A stretch of DNA of 64,000 bases from Gracilimonas sp031581265 (GCF_031581265.1 NZ_JAVLBQ010000002.1:124001-188000); one strand, 5' to 3'. Numbered from the stretch's first letter, positions 43,349 to 52,856 are shown. Notes: generated from the letters alone by a model not told the origin. Numbers and translations: made by a program.

Positions 43349-43594
43349 ATGTACAAAGCGAAAGTAAATGTAACGCTCCGTCCATCAATTTTGGACCCTA
43401 AAGGAAAAGCGGCTCATCATGCCTTGCAAAACCTTGGACTAAATGAAGTTCAGCAGGTTCGCATCGGTAAATTTATTGAACTTGATGTGGATGCCAAAGA
43501 TGAAAATGCCGCCAAAGAAATTGTAGAGTCAGCCTGTGCGCAACTGCTGGCGAATGAAGTTATGGAAGATTTCGAAATAACAATCGAATCTTGA
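43349..43594 (+). CDS. purS: Phosphoribosylformylglycinamidine synthase subunit PurS
   Basis: The small subunit that bridges PurL and PurQ in the three-part FGAM synthase. The 81-residue protein reads MYKAKVNVTLRPSILDPKGK ... ALQNLGLNEVQQVRIGKFIE, the full conserved pattern, and ends in DFEITIES. It starts an operon with a ClpS-like gene (3 bases downstream) and purQ. purL is absent here and must lie elsewhere. purM is 40 kb to the left. Confidence 0.93.
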   Translation: MYKAKVNVTLRPSILDPKGKAAHHALQNLGLNEVQQVRIGKFIELDVDAKDENAAKEIVESACAQLLANEVMEDFEITIES

Positions 43595-43597
43595 TCC

Positions 43598-43927
43598 ATG
43601 GTTTCCAATACTCAACATATCGACGTGCTCGTGATGTCTGAGTCGGAAACAGAAGAACTCACAGAAACAAAGACTGAAGAAGAAGTTGAGGAATCGGTAA
43701 ATACGCCGTGGCGACTTATTCTTTATGACGACGACATCCATACTTTTGATGAGGTGATTTCACAGCTCATGAAAGCTACCGGATGCAGCCTTTCGGAAGC
43801 GGAAGACAAAACCTGGAAGGTGCATAACGAAGGCAAAGCACTTGTTCATGAGGGCGAGTTCGAAGAGTGCCTGAAAATCGACAGTGTGCTAAAAGAAATT
43901 CAACTGGTTACTGAAATAAAAGGATAA
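43598..43927 (+). CDS. clpS: ClpS-like ATP-dependent Clp protease adaptor
   Basis: A 109-residue protein with an acidic N-terminal tail (SESETEELTETKTEEEVEES) and a ClpS core beginning WRLILYDDDIHTFDEVISQL. The core continues to ATGCSLSEAEDKTWKVHNEG. The hydrophobic N-degron pocket residues of ClpS (the Asn/Asp/His set) appear as DDDIHTFD. ClpS hands N-end-rule substrates to ClpAP. Its placement between purS and purQ is unusual. An ATG at 43634 is an alternative start, trimming the tail. Confidence 0.82.
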   Translation: MVSNTQHIDVLVMSESETEELTETKTEEEVEESVNTPWRLILYDDDIHTFDEVISQLMKATGCSLSEAEDKTWKVHNEGKALVHEGEFEECLKIDSVLKEIQLVTEIKG

Positions 43928-43931
43928 AAAA

Positions 43932-44630
43932 ATGGCCACATTTGGCGTAGTAGTATTCCCCGGCTCCAATTGCGATCACGACGCATACCATGCCATGAAA
44001 CACGTAATGAATTCCGAAGTCAAGTTTTTATGGCATAAGGATACCGACCTTTCCGGAATCGACTTTTTAATTGTACCGGGGGGCTTTTCTTATGGTGATT
44101 ATCTCAGGTCAGGTGCTATAGCTCGCTTTTCTCCCATAATGCAGGAAGTCATAAAGTTTGCCGAAAATGGAGGCCCTGTGATGGGGATTTGCAACGGATT
44201 TCAAATATTGCTTGAGGCAGGACTCATTCCCGGGGCTATGATGCACAACGAGAAGCTAAAGTTTGTGTGCAAAAATGTATATATCCGAACGGAATCAACG
44301 GATAGTCTTTTTACCTCAGGATTAGAAAAAGGACAGGTGCTCGATATACCGGTCTCTCACGGAGAAGGAAATTATTTTATTGAAGAAGACGGGCTGAAAT
44401 CACTTCAGGATAACGATCAAATCTTATTTCGTTATTGTGATGCAGATGGTCAGTTCACAGAAGAAGCCAACTTCAACGGATCGGTAGATCATATTGCTGG
44501 CATTTGCAATAAAGGACGAAATGTCCTGGGCATGATGCCGCACCCCGAGCGAGCCATGGAAAAAATTCTTGGATCTGAAGATGGAAAGCCTATTTTTAAA
44601 TCTATCCTGAATTCACTTTCCATAGCCTGA
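43932..44630 (+). CDS. purQ: Phosphoribosylformylglycinamidine synthase glutaminase subunit PurQ
   Basis: PurQ hydrolyses glutamine and passes ammonia to PurL. The 232-residue class I amidotransferase has FGVVVFPGSNCDHDAYHAMK, LIVPGGFSYGDYLRSGAIAR, the nucleophile Cys87 in MGICNGFQILLEAGLIPG, and the His/Glu pair in MMPHPERAM. It follows the ClpS-like gene by 4 bases and precedes lptB by 7, so all four genes look co-transcribed. Confidence 0.96.
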   Translation: MATFGVVVFPGSNCDHDAYHAMKHVMNSEVKFLWHKDTDLSGIDFLIVPGGFSYGDYLRSGAIARFSPIMQEVIKFAENGGPVMGICNGFQILLEAGLIPGAMMHNEKLKFVCKNVYIRTESTDSLFTSGLEKGQVLDIPVSHGEGNYFIEEDGLKSLQDNDQILFRYCDADGQFTEEANFNGSVDHIAGICNKGRNVLGMMPHPERAMEKILGSEDGKPIFKSILNSLSIA

Positions 44631-44637
44631 TTATTTT

Positions 44638-45402
44638 ATGAGCACAGAATCACAACCGGATCTTAAGCTGCACAGCGAAGGCTTGGTAAAGCGTTATCGC
44701 AAAAGAACGGTTGTAGATGATGTTTCTATCAATGTGAAACAAGGAGAAGTGGTGGGGCTTCTTGGTCCTAATGGGGCAGGTAAAACAACGACTTTTTATA
44801 TGATGGTTGGATTGGTTAAGCCCAATGCCGGGAAAATCTTTCTTAATGAAAGAAATCTTACTCGCGAGCCCATGTATAAAAGAGCACGTATGGGAATTGG
44901 TTATTTGGCGCAGGAGGCGAGTGTTTTCAGAAACCTGACGGTACGTGAAAACCTGGAATCGGTACTGCAATTTCTTACCGTGCCTCAAAAAGAAATTAAT
45001 CGTCGGGTTGATAAGCTTGTAGAAGAATTTGGGCTTCATAAGGTAGTTGATAGCAAAGGGTATAGCCTTTCCGGGGGGGAAAGACGGCGAACCGAGATCG
45101 CCCGCGCCCTTGTTACCGATCCAAAATTTATCTTATTGGATGAACCATTTGCCGGAGTAGATCCTATAGCGGTTGAAGATATACAGGAAATAGTATCCGG
45201 CCTACGCCATCAGAATATTGGGATCCTTATTACAGATCACAATGTACATGAAACACTGGCAATTACCGACCGGGCGTATCTTATGTTTGAAGGAAGAATT
45301 TTGATGGAAGGCTCAGCCGATCGCTTAGCTGAAGATGAAAAAGCGAAGAGTTTATATCTTGGAAAACAATTTAAATTAGATCGATATACTTCAGAAGAAT
45401 AA
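44638..45402 (+). CDS. lptB: LPS export ABC transporter ATP-binding protein
   Basis: LptB powers extraction of lipopolysaccharide from the inner membrane with LptF/G. The 254-residue ATPase shows LLGPNGAGKTTTFYMMVGLV (Walker A), LAQEASVFRNLTVREN, YSLSGGERRRTEIARAL (signature) and ILLDEPFAGVDPIAVEDIQE (Walker B). The ending SADRLAEDEKAKSLYLGKQF is diagnostic of LptB. It implies a true LPS-type outer membrane. It follows purQ closely and is followed by a rhodanese. Confidence 0.93.
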   Translation: MSTESQPDLKLHSEGLVKRYRKRTVVDDVSINVKQGEVVGLLGPNGAGKTTTFYMMVGLVKPNAGKIFLNERNLTREPMYKRARMGIGYLAQEASVFRNLTVRENLESVLQFLTVPQKEINRRVDKLVEEFGLHKVVDSKGYSLSGGERRRTEIARALVTDPKFILLDEPFAGVDPIAVEDIQEIVSGLRHQNIGILITDHNVHETLAITDRAYLMFEGRILMEGSADRLAEDEKAKSLYLGKQFKLDRYTSEE

Positions 45403-45411
45403 AATAATCCT

Positions 45412-45732
45412 ATGGAATTGATAACAGTTCATGAGCTAAAAGAAAAAAGGGAAAACCAAGAATCATTTCTTTTACTTGATGTCCGGGAACATCATGAGTA
45501 TTTGGTATCTAATATTGACGGTTTACACATTCCTTACGAAAATCTTGAAAGTCGCTTAGATGAAATTGAAGAGCATAAAGAGTCTGAAGTGGTTGTGATG
45601 TGTCGTTCAGGGAATACAAGCCAAGATGCAACTGAAATTCTTGAAAACTCGGGCTTTAAGCATGTATATAGTTTAAAAGGCGGAATGAAACGCTGGGCAA
45701 AAGAGATAGATCCTACTTTGCCTGTGATTTAA
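45412..45732 (+). CDS. Rhodanese-like sulfurtransferase domain protein
   Basis: A 106-residue single-domain rhodanese. It has LLLDVREHHEYLVSNIDGLH, then the active-site loop VVMCRSGNTSQDA with Cys64, and ends YSLKGGMKRWAKEIDPTLPV, typical of GlpE/PspE-type members. It moves sulfane sulfur to thiol acceptors. No signal peptide is present, so it is cytosolic. It sits 9 bases after lptB and just before an exported deacylase gene. Confidence 0.9.
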   Translation: MELITVHELKEKRENQESFLLLDVREHHEYLVSNIDGLHIPYENLESRLDEIEEHKESEVVVMCRSGNTSQDATEILENSGFKHVYSLKGGMKRWAKEIDPTLPVI

Positions 45733-45750
45733 AATCAAAAACATGAAACC

Positions 45751-47484
45751 ATGGCGTCCTTCTCACCAAAAATAAATGCGAAAATCCTTTTTCTGTTAAC
45801 CTTATTTATTGCTTGGGGAGGATTGGTTTTGGCACAGAGTAATTCTTACGATGTAATACTGAAAAACGGCCGCATTTTTGACGGCACAGGGAACCCATGG
45901 TTTAAAGCTGATATCGCAATAAAAGATGGAAAAATAGACCGTATAGGTGATCTTGAAAGTGCTTCAGCTTCAGAAGTTATTGACCTTAAAGGATTATACG
46001 TTTCTCCGGGATTTATTGATATTCATTCCCATGCCTACGGTCCTATTGCATTAGAGGGTGGTATTGCTTCTGATGATGTGAGAAGGCGACAAGCTCCTAA
46101 TCTTATTTCGCAAGGTATTACTACTATAATTGGCAATCACGATGGACGGTCGGTTGATGAACCTTTTGATCAGCAGCTGGAAAACCTTGAATCAATGGGA
46201 ATTGGGGTGAATACCGGGTTGTTGGTGGGCCATAATACCATTCGCAGAAAAGCATTAGGTGAAAATTATCGACGATTGGCTACTGAAAGCGAAATTATGG
46301 ATATGAGGAATCAAGTTAGGGAAGCGATGCAAGAAGGTGCTTTTGGAATGTCTGCCGGACTTGAATACGTTCCCGGCCGATGGAGTAATACTGAGGAAGT
46401 TGTGGCTTTAGTTAAAGAAATAGTACCTTACAATGGCGTTTATATTTCTCATCAACGAAGTGAAGCAAAAACACCAATGCTTTGGCTGCCAAGTGATGAA
46501 AATCCCAACCCACCCACGCTTTTAGATGCGGTTGAAGAAACCATAGAAATAGGTGAGAAAACCGGAGCTACGGTGGTAGCTTCTCACCTAAAGTCCCGAG
46601 GATCAAATTATTGGGGAGGAAGTGGGGCAGCAATATCATTGGTTGAGCAGGCAAGGAAAAGAGGGGTTCCGATTTACGCAGATCAATATCCTTACAACAC
46701 CAGTGGCAGTGATGGTAGTACCGTTTTAATTCCCCGATGGGCCTTTGATTTTGATGAATTTGGAATAGAAAGAGAAGAGGAACCCGACTTCAGTCTGCCG
46801 GTAAAAGAAGCCCTACAAGATGAAGAATTGAGAGAGACCTTATACAAAGATATTACTCACTCCATGAAATACAGGGGTGGGGCTGAACGAATCGTGGTTT
46901 TCGAATATCCCGATTCTTCTTATATCGGTAAAAATATTGCTGAGTTGTCCCAAATGCATAAGATCTCAAATGTAGAGATGGTTTTAAAACTTCAACAAGA
47001 TGGCTTTAAAAACAGACCCGGTGGCGTAAGGCTTCGAAGCTTCTCTATGCACCAAGACGACCTTGATGCTATTGCAAAAACAGACTGGACGGCTACCACT
47101 ACCGATGGCATGATTACTTTACCTGAAGATGGCCCGGATATTCATGCACGATATTACGGCACGTTCACACGTAAAATTCATAAATTTGCTTTGACAGATG
47201 GAACAATCAGTGTTCCTGATGCCATAAGGTCCTCCACATCACTTCCCGCTCAAATAATGGGGATACAAAACAGAGGATTAATCGAGGAAGGATATTATGC
47301 TGATATCGTGGTTTTTGATATGAATACCATTCAAGATAGATCAACATTTTTTGACCCACATCAGTATTCAACAGGTATTAGGCATGTTTTCATTAATGGA
47401 GAACAAGCTTATGCTGGTGGAAAATTTACCAATGCCTTATTAGGCAAGGCTCTGACTCCTCAAAATTCATCCTTAGAAAAGTAA
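45751..47484 (+). CDS. N-acyl-D-amino-acid deacylase (secreted amidohydrolase)
   Basis: A 577-residue zinc-type amidohydrolase with a signal peptide (ILFLLTLFIAWGGLVLAQ). Motifs are ILKNGRIFDGTGNPWFKADI, GFIDIHSHAYG (metal-binding HxH), GNHDGRS, SHLKSRGSNYWGGS, and DADIVVFD-like ending YYADIVVFDMNTI. It is most like D-aminoacylase/dihydroorotase-fold enzymes releasing D-amino acids from N-acyl or peptidyl forms, which would fit periplasmic wall or D-peptide turnover. Substrate is not fixed by sequence. dtd (D-aminoacyl-tRNA) is elsewhere in the window. Confidence 0.85.
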   Translation: MASFSPKINAKILFLLTLFIAWGGLVLAQSNSYDVILKNGRIFDGTGNPWFKADIAIKDGKIDRIGDLESASASEVIDLKGLYVSPGFIDIHSHAYGPIALEGGIASDDVRRRQAPNLISQGITTIIGNHDGRSVDEPFDQQLENLESMGIGVNTGLLVGHNTIRRKALGENYRRLATESEIMDMRNQVREAMQEGAFGMSAGLEYVPGRWSNTEEVVALVKEIVPYNGVYISHQRSEAKTPMLWLPSDENPNPPTLLDAVEETIEIGEKTGATVVASHLKSRGSNYWGGSGAAISLVEQARKRGVPIYADQYPYNTSGSDGSTVLIPRWAFDFDEFGIEREEEPDFSLPVKEALQDEELRETLYKDITHSMKYRGGAERIVVFEYPDSSYIGKNIAELSQMHKISNVEMVLKLQQDGFKNRPGGVRLRSFSMHQDDLDAIAKTDWTATTTDGMITLPEDGPDIHARYYGTFTRKIHKFALTDGTISVPDAIRSSTSLPAQIMGIQNRGLIEEGYYADIVVFDMNTIQDRSTFFDPHQYSTGIRHVFINGEQAYAGGKFTNALLGKALTPQNSSLEK

Positions 47485-47513
47485 AATAAGGTATCAGTGA
47501 CGTAGGGAAATCA

Positions 47514-48719
47514 TTAAGCCAGGGCAGCAATTTGGTTTAGAAGCTCTTGGTTGCTGTCCGTATTCTTTAGGACCTTAAGAAGCCCAAGCATAGATTCTTT
47601 GGGTGATTTTTTCAGAAGATACCTTCTCACCATATTTCGCTCCTCTAAAGAATCAGTAATGAATTTGTGCTCATTTCGGGTACCTGAAGCTTGAATATTT
47701 ATAGCAGGATATATTCGGTCGTTAGCCAACTCACGGTCCAAAACCAACTCCATATTTCCGGTTCCTTTGAACTCTTCAAAAATGAGATCATCCATTCTGG
47801 AGTTTGTTTCAACCAGGCAAGTTGCAATAATGGTAAGTGAGCCGCCGCCTTCAATTTTCCGTGCTGAACCAAAAATTTTCTTAGGAATTTCAAGTGCCCT
47901 TATATCTAATCCACCTGATAGCGTGCGCCCGCTATTGGATTGAATGGCATTGTAAGCTCTTCCTAACCGCGTAAGTGAGTCAATGAGTAGTACGGAGTCT
48001 TCACCCATCTCGGCTTTCCGTTTGGCATAACCAAGAGCCATTTCAGTAATTCTGATATGGCTTTGTGTTTGCTTGTCGTTTGAAGAGGCAAATACTTCTG
48101 CCTGCGTAGATCTGATAAAATCGGTGACCTCTTCAGGACGCTCATCAACAAGTAATACGCTTACATGAATGTCATCATAATTATCTTTAAGAGTTCGGGC
48201 AATTTTTTTCAATAATACAGTTTTTCCGGTTCGGGGAGGTGCAACGATAAGCGAGCGTTGCCCCTTTCCAATGGGAGCCACCAAATCCATAACCCGCATC
48301 TCTACATCATCGGCATTAAACCCAAGTTTTATCCAGTCAACAGGCATGATGGGTGTTTGTCTTTCAAAACGGCTTGATTTGGTCCAGGCTTCAACAGGCC
48401 GGCCATTTACAATTTCAACAGAAGAAACATGTTTATGCCCCTGATTATCCTCCTCAAACTCTCCTTCCAATACAAGACCAGGTCTGAGTTCTAAATCTTT
48501 AACTTCTTCAGGTTTTAGAAAGGGATCTTTTGGGTTGTAGGAAAACTCATAATCCAATTTCCGGATAAAGCCCCACCCCTTTTCATTTATCTCAAGAACT
48601 CCGGCATACCGTCCGGCAACACCTTGATTATTCTTCCAATGAAACTTTGGAATAAAGACATTCCCTTTACTGCGGCTATTACGATTCTTGTTTTTTTTAT
48701 AATTTTTTTTGCGTGCCAT
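47514..48719 (-). CDS. rho: Transcription termination factor Rho
   Basis: The hexameric RNA helicase that ends transcripts. The 401-residue protein begins at the ATG at 48719 with a short basic Asn/Lys/Arg tail (RKKNYKKNKNRNSRSKG). The RNA-binding region has WGFIRKLDYEFSYNP, and the ATPase carries APPRTGKTVLLKKIA, LLVDERPEEVTDF, DSLTRLGRAYNA and GGGSLTIIATCLVE. A longer opening to 48836 would cross the preceding terminator, so it is rejected. It is shorter than many Bacteroidota Rho proteins, whose N-terminal insertion is absent. Confidence 0.95.
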   Translation of the reverse strand: MARKKNYKKNKNRNSRSKGNVFIPKFHWKNNQGVAGRYAGVLEINEKGWGFIRKLDYEFSYNPKDPFLKPEEVKDLELRPGLVLEGEFEEDNQGHKHVSSVEIVNGRPVEAWTKSSRFERQTPIMPVDWIKLGFNADDVEMRVMDLVAPIGKGQRSLIVAPPRTGKTVLLKKIARTLKDNYDDIHVSVLLVDERPEEVTDFIRSTQAEVFASSNDKQTQSHIRITEMALGYAKRKAEMGEDSVLLIDSLTRLGRAYNAIQSNSGRTLSGGLDIRALEIPKKIFGSARKIEGGGSLTIIATCLVETNSRMDDLIFEEFKGTGNMELVLDRELANDRIYPAINIQASGTRNEHKFITDSLEERNMVRRYLLKKSPKESMLGLLKVLKNTDSNQELLNQIAALA

Positions 48720-48806
48720 GTACTTGATGCGTGTTGTTAAATCCTTCTCCCGATTGAATATCGAAGTGTTAAAACAGAAATGTTTGTGAATTAAAAGAGA
48801 GAGGAG

Positions 48807-48838
48807 AGAAAAAAGATGCGGATTAATTATCCGCATCT
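48807..48838 (-). terminator. Rho-independent terminator downstream of the TPR gene
   Basis: A perfect 10-bp stem (AGATGCGGAT with ATCCGCATCT, 48814-48838, 5-base loop) is followed on the minus strand by TTTTTTCTC. It ends the leftward TPR/barrel/lipoprotein unit and lies upstream of rho. Confidence 0.85.
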
Positions 48839-48888
48839 AAAATAATTAGTGGATAAGAAAAGATACAAATGTTTTTATTGATAGCAAA

Positions 48889-50223
48889 TTAGCGAACGGT
48901 TGTTGTTTCGTTGATCCAGCTGTAACAAGCTTTAAGAGAGCCATCAATTTGAATTTCTTGTCCATCTTCTAAATTTAGTGTTAAAAACTTATCCTCTGTA
49001 GATGGAGTCACCGCCTCATAAGATGAGAGCTGACTGTTCACGGTATTTGTTACAGAAGAGTCAACTTGTTTGGCTTTATTCAAGTAGTCAATTATTAGCC
49101 AGTATACCACTCTGTCTTTGGGCTCTAAACTGGATTCTTCTGTACAATTAGTAATAGCTTCGCTGTAGATGGTACCCATTTTTATATAAGAAGTACCATT
49201 GTTTGGATCTATCTCTATTGCTCTTCGAACATACTCTCTGGCTGTTTCTAATCTGTCAGAACTGATATACATATCTGCCATGCTTAGATATAGAGTTTCT
49301 CGTTGAGAGTCATCTGAAGCACGATCCAATGCTTGTTGGTAATATTTTATAGCCTCATTATAGTTGGCGTTACTCTTGGCTAAATCACCTAAATCCAAAG
49401 CACTTTCGTAGGTTGGTTCAAGCTCATTGAGCTTAACTTTTACCTCCTTCAGCTTTTCACGGTCACCGGTGCCCTCATAAGCTTGTTCGAGTGCTTTCCA
49501 TGCATCAATATCATTTGGGTCTTCTTCGACCATTGGAGAGAAGTATGCAATTTGCTCTTCCGGAGAACCGAGAATCTCCTGTTGTTTCTCCTCGATGAAA
49601 TTTAAAATATCTCCACTGGCATGTGGTTTAGTTAAGTCAATAAGCTCTTGTGCATCTTCAACTCTATCCTGCCTTACAGCGTTATTAAGAGCTTGACGTA
49701 AATAATACCCATCGCCCATAGTTGTAGCTCTTTCAGGGTTGAGATGAATAAGCGTTTCATAATCTGAGTAGGCTTTTTGAAGGCCATCTTCAATTTCGTT
49801 GTAATTTTGCTGGAAGAAACGGCCTCGTTTAAAGATAAGATCAAATTCTTCTTCCTGGTCATCTCCAAAAAGGTCTAAAGCCCGGTTTATCAAAATTCGG
49901 GCAGTATCTATATAAGCGGCTTTTTCGGTAGGGTCTTCTTTGGAGCGTCCCATTTCAGAATAGATGTTAATCATTCTGTTGTACTGAGTATTCAGTTTAA
50001 ATGCTGAATATCCTTCAATAGTCTCAGGGTTAGAACAAATGATCCACCTACCATATTTAAGCGCTAAGTCATAATCCCCGTTTTTATAATTTTCTTGAAA
50101 AATAGAATAGGCAGGTAATTGACCTAACCCACTGGGCGGCTCTTCCTGGCAATCATCAAATTGAGCAAAAGCAAGGGGGACGCTAACAAAAAATATCCAC
50201 AAAAGCGTTATTATTTTTTTCAT
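48889..50223 (-). CDS. TPR-repeat secreted protein
   Basis: A 444-residue protein with a signal peptide (ITLLWIFFVSVPLAFAQ) and several tetratricopeptide repeats, for example NANYNEAIKYYQQALDRASD and DRLETAREYVRRAIEIDPNN near residues 285-345. Others lie around 35-230. A C-terminal about 60-residue tail lacks TPRs and ends SWINETTTVR. TPRs scaffold protein complexes. It is the last gene of a leftward unit after a barrel protein and a lipoprotein, so it may be part of the same envelope assembly or transport complex. Confidence 0.75.
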   Translation of the reverse strand: MKKIITLLWIFFVSVPLAFAQFDDCQEEPPSGLGQLPAYSIFQENYKNGDYDLALKYGRWIICSNPETIEGYSAFKLNTQYNRMINIYSEMGRSKEDPTEKAAYIDTARILINRALDLFGDDQEEEFDLIFKRGRFFQQNYNEIEDGLQKAYSDYETLIHLNPERATTMGDGYYLRQALNNAVRQDRVEDAQELIDLTKPHASGDILNFIEEKQQEILGSPEEQIAYFSPMVEEDPNDIDAWKALEQAYEGTGDREKLKEVKVKLNELEPTYESALDLGDLAKSNANYNEAIKYYQQALDRASDDSQRETLYLSMADMYISSDRLETAREYVRRAIEIDPNNGTSYIKMGTIYSEAITNCTEESSLEPKDRVVYWLIIDYLNKAKQVDSSVTNTVNSQLSSYEAVTPSTEDKFLTLNLEDGQEIQIDGSLKACYSWINETTTVR

Positions 50224-50299
50224 CGGTCTTGATATTATTAATCCTGTTGGTCTATAAAACTCAGCAGAATATTGATTTATTATGTTTTAATAGTTTTTG

Positions 50300-51616
50300 T
50301 TAATTCAATTTGGGTCTGAAAAACATGAGTTCAGTCAAGTTAACAGATAAGTTAAGGGCCCAAATTTTTTCTCTAACAAGGTTATTAGAGGTAGTGCCAC
50401 GTAATCCGTATTGGGCACTGATGTCAATAGTTGAATTAGAAAAGGGGGAAATTATTCCTAAACCGGCAGAAAACCAAAGGGTATTAATATCATCTCCCTG
50501 AAAACTCAGATGACCCGAGTCAAATGAAACCCCACCACTATATCTGAAATTAGATAAAAAACTCGTTGAGTTCGTTTTGTAGGGGTGATACTCAGCACCA
50601 AGGCCTAATTTGGTACGATCTGATAGTTCAAGAGATTGAGTATTAGAGTTTATGGAAGATTCAGCTTCGCTCCACGTTTGTAACTTACCTTCTAACGATA
50701 TATTGAAAAGGTTTGAAGGATAATATGTAACTCCACCGGTCCATTCAGCAGGTAATTTAGCCCCTAATCCGGATTGTTCGTTGAGTGTCACTTCGCGGTC
50801 TCGGCCATTAACTTGTTTAGTACTTACAATCTTTTCATCAACAGAAATTTCTACCGGTAAAATAAAAGAAGACCCAATAGTAATTCTGTCGTCAGAGCTA
50901 ATGATATTTTGAAATGAAAGCAAAGCTCCAAAACGATGGCTAAAAGATGAACCGGTTATTTTATTACTGATGGTGGTGTTACCGTAGTCAATTCGGTCGA
51001 AAAAAGCATTATTTATTGTTTTTTGAGAAACAAATGCTAATGACGGAGCATAACCAAAGGCAAAGTTTTTATTAATAGTCCAGCCAAAACCAATTTCTAA
51101 CTTGTTTACCCCACCAGATCCGGTTGTTTCAGTTCTGTAGTTTATAGTGTCGTCTTCCGGAGTTACGATAGTGTTGGTGGTATTTGTGAACTGATAATTG
51201 GAGCGTGTTACAGGGTATAAAGAGGCTGATATACCAAATTTTTCTCTATAAATAGGCAACGTTAATTGTAGGTAGTTTGCTTGAAGAGAAGAGTTTTCGT
51301 TAGCAGTATTATTGTCCGAAGAATTAAACTTCGAAAACAAAAAACCTGATGATGTTGTAGTCAGCACATTTTTCCCCCACAGAGCCGGATTGTATAAGCT
51401 ATTTGATTGAGAGTTATCTAATGAAACACCTGGAATACCTAAACCCAACTCTCTGGCTGTATTGTTATCAGTTGGGAAACCAAGGCCAAAGAGTGAGTAA
51501 AAGGACCCCCCTTTACTTTTACTGCTGGAGTCGTCTTGTGCAAATACTGATGATGCAGCAAAGATTGAGATTACAATTGCTAAACTTAAAAAGCTATGAA
51601 TGTTAATTTTCTTCAT
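50300..51616 (-). CDS. Outer-membrane beta-barrel protein (FadL/PorV-like)
   Basis: A 438-residue protein with a signal peptide (AIVISIFAASSVFAQDD) and a barrel rich in aromatic alternate strands, ending in LTELMFFRPKLN. The N-terminal SFYSLFGLGFPTDNNTARELGLGI (read across residues 37-60) followed by SLYNPALWGKN resembles the FadL/PorV 'mostly full-length barrel' opening seen in Bacteroidota. Specificity is unknown. The start overlaps the end of the upstream lipoprotein gene by 14 bases, so the two are coupled. Confidence 0.65.
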   Translation of the reverse strand: MKKINIHSFLSLAIVISIFAASSVFAQDDSSSKSKGGSFYSLFGLGFPTDNNTARELGLGIPGVSLDNSQSNSLYNPALWGKNVLTTTSSGFLFSKFNSSDNNTANENSSLQANYLQLTLPIYREKFGISASLYPVTRSNYQFTNTTNTIVTPEDDTINYRTETTGSGGVNKLEIGFGWTINKNFAFGYAPSLAFVSQKTINNAFFDRIDYGNTTISNKITGSSFSHRFGALLSFQNIISSDDRITIGSSFILPVEISVDEKIVSTKQVNGRDREVTLNEQSGLGAKLPAEWTGGVTYYPSNLFNISLEGKLQTWSEAESSINSNTQSLELSDRTKLGLGAEYHPYKTNSTSFLSNFRYSGGVSFDSGHLSFQGDDINTLWFSAGLGIISPFSNSTIDISAQYGLRGTTSNNLVREKIWALNLSVNLTELMFFRPKLN

Positions 51617-52823
51617 TCACTATATAGGTAATTATTAATTTTGGTTTTTTATGTGAAGGTGCTTCAGAATTGAATATTAAAGTTGAACGGAGAATGCCTG
51701 AACTTGAACCTATCCCAACAATCATTTCGTTCTGTTCTTCTTCGCCATACAAAGCATTGTTTACGAAAGTATTGACAGGTGCTTTAAAGTAAGCACTGTC
51801 TTCAATAATGGGGGCAATAAAGTCGGGGTCGGTAAGCTGATATTCAAAGACATCATCGTCGACGGTTCGCTGGTTTAAACCCAATAAGTTTATATTAGGC
51901 CTGTAATGATTAACCGGCAAAGAGTTTTGAAGATTTTCTTCAGCTGAATAAAAAATCAATTCTGATTTTATAATATTAGAGGAAGAATGTTTCTGTTTTA
52001 ACTCTTCTGTAGGAAAAACAATTCTCATGGCACTTTCCATAGTGGTATGTAAAGGGAAAGCACCCTCGGTTTGAGGTACATTAGAACGATTTATGCTATA
52101 AGCCCAATTATTAAGAGGCACAGAAGCAGTATCAGTTTGATCCTCATTCAAAATTAGAAAACGAGTTTCTGAAGCGTTGGGGAAATCAATTTTGCCTGAG
52201 CTACCCGTCGGCACAATGGCTAAACCATGAAATTCATATTGGTATAAAGAATCCGCATTGTCTTCTTCGTTATTTAAATATGAGGCATACTTATCTTTCC
52301 ATGAATCAGCAAGATCAATAAGGATGTTTTTTTCACTGCCAACCTGGAACTGACCTATTAAATTTGCTTCATTGTAATCTAATTCATCATTTACCCGATG
52401 TGAAGTTCCTCTCCAAAGAGAGGTAATCTCATACACTGAAAATGAGGCAGTACCGAGTGTGTCTCCGTAAGTTTGAGCGCTGTCAAGTCCAACTTCAAGC
52501 TTCATAGAAAAGTTGTTTCCCTCTATTTCTAAACTATCAGGAATATTGGGGTTTCTAATAGGTCTAACGAAAGTTGTGGCATCAATATCACCAAATATTT
52601 GATCATTATATTTTCCCATTGCCATAAAAGGAAAATTTCCTGAGTACCCATCCTCAAAATTTAATACAGAGGTGTTTTTAACCTCTAAGGTATCGAAGGT
52701 AACAACAGGAGAGTTTGTGAAATCATCACCAACGCTCCCCGGGTTTTCACAGCCGTTAAAAATTAAAATTAGTGCAAATAGCGCCGTGTATAAGGAAGTG
52801 AGGCCCTTATTTCTTCTGGTCAT
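51603..52823 (-). CDS. DUF4270-like secreted lipoprotein
   Basis: A 406-residue protein with lipobox LIFNGC (Cys25). Its long all-beta body ends in KKPKLIITYIVNEEN, like the closing strand of DNRLRE or DUF4270 domains. Internal stretches such as DSAQTYGDTLGTASFSVYEI fit that family. DUF4270 proteins are surface lipoproteins of Bacteroidota with unknown function. It heads the leftward unit with the barrel and TPR genes. Confidence 0.6.
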   Translation of the reverse strand: MTRRNKGLTSLYTALFALILIFNGCENPGSVGDDFTNSPVVTFDTLEVKNTSVLNFEDGYSGNFPFMAMGKYNDQIFGDIDATTFVRPIRNPNIPDSLEIEGNNFSMKLEVGLDSAQTYGDTLGTASFSVYEITSLWRGTSHRVNDELDYNEANLIGQFQVGSEKNILIDLADSWKDKYASYLNNEEDNADSLYQYEFHGLAIVPTGSSGKIDFPNASETRFLILNEDQTDTASVPLNNWAYSINRSNVPQTEGAFPLHTTMESAMRIVFPTEELKQKHSSSNIIKSELIFYSAEENLQNSLPVNHYRPNINLLGLNQRTVDDDVFEYQLTDPDFIAPIIEDSAYFKAPVNTFVNNALYGEEEQNEMIVGIGSSSGILRSTLIFNSEAPSHKKPKLIITYIVNEEN

Positions 52824-52856
52824 TAAAATATATTTAAAATGTTCTCTATCTATCTA

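Noticed and set aside
48720..48836. Longer N-terminus for rho
   Set aside because: The 39 extra residues would cross the terminator of the upstream unit and have no likeness to Rho. ATG at 48719 begins the basic tail.
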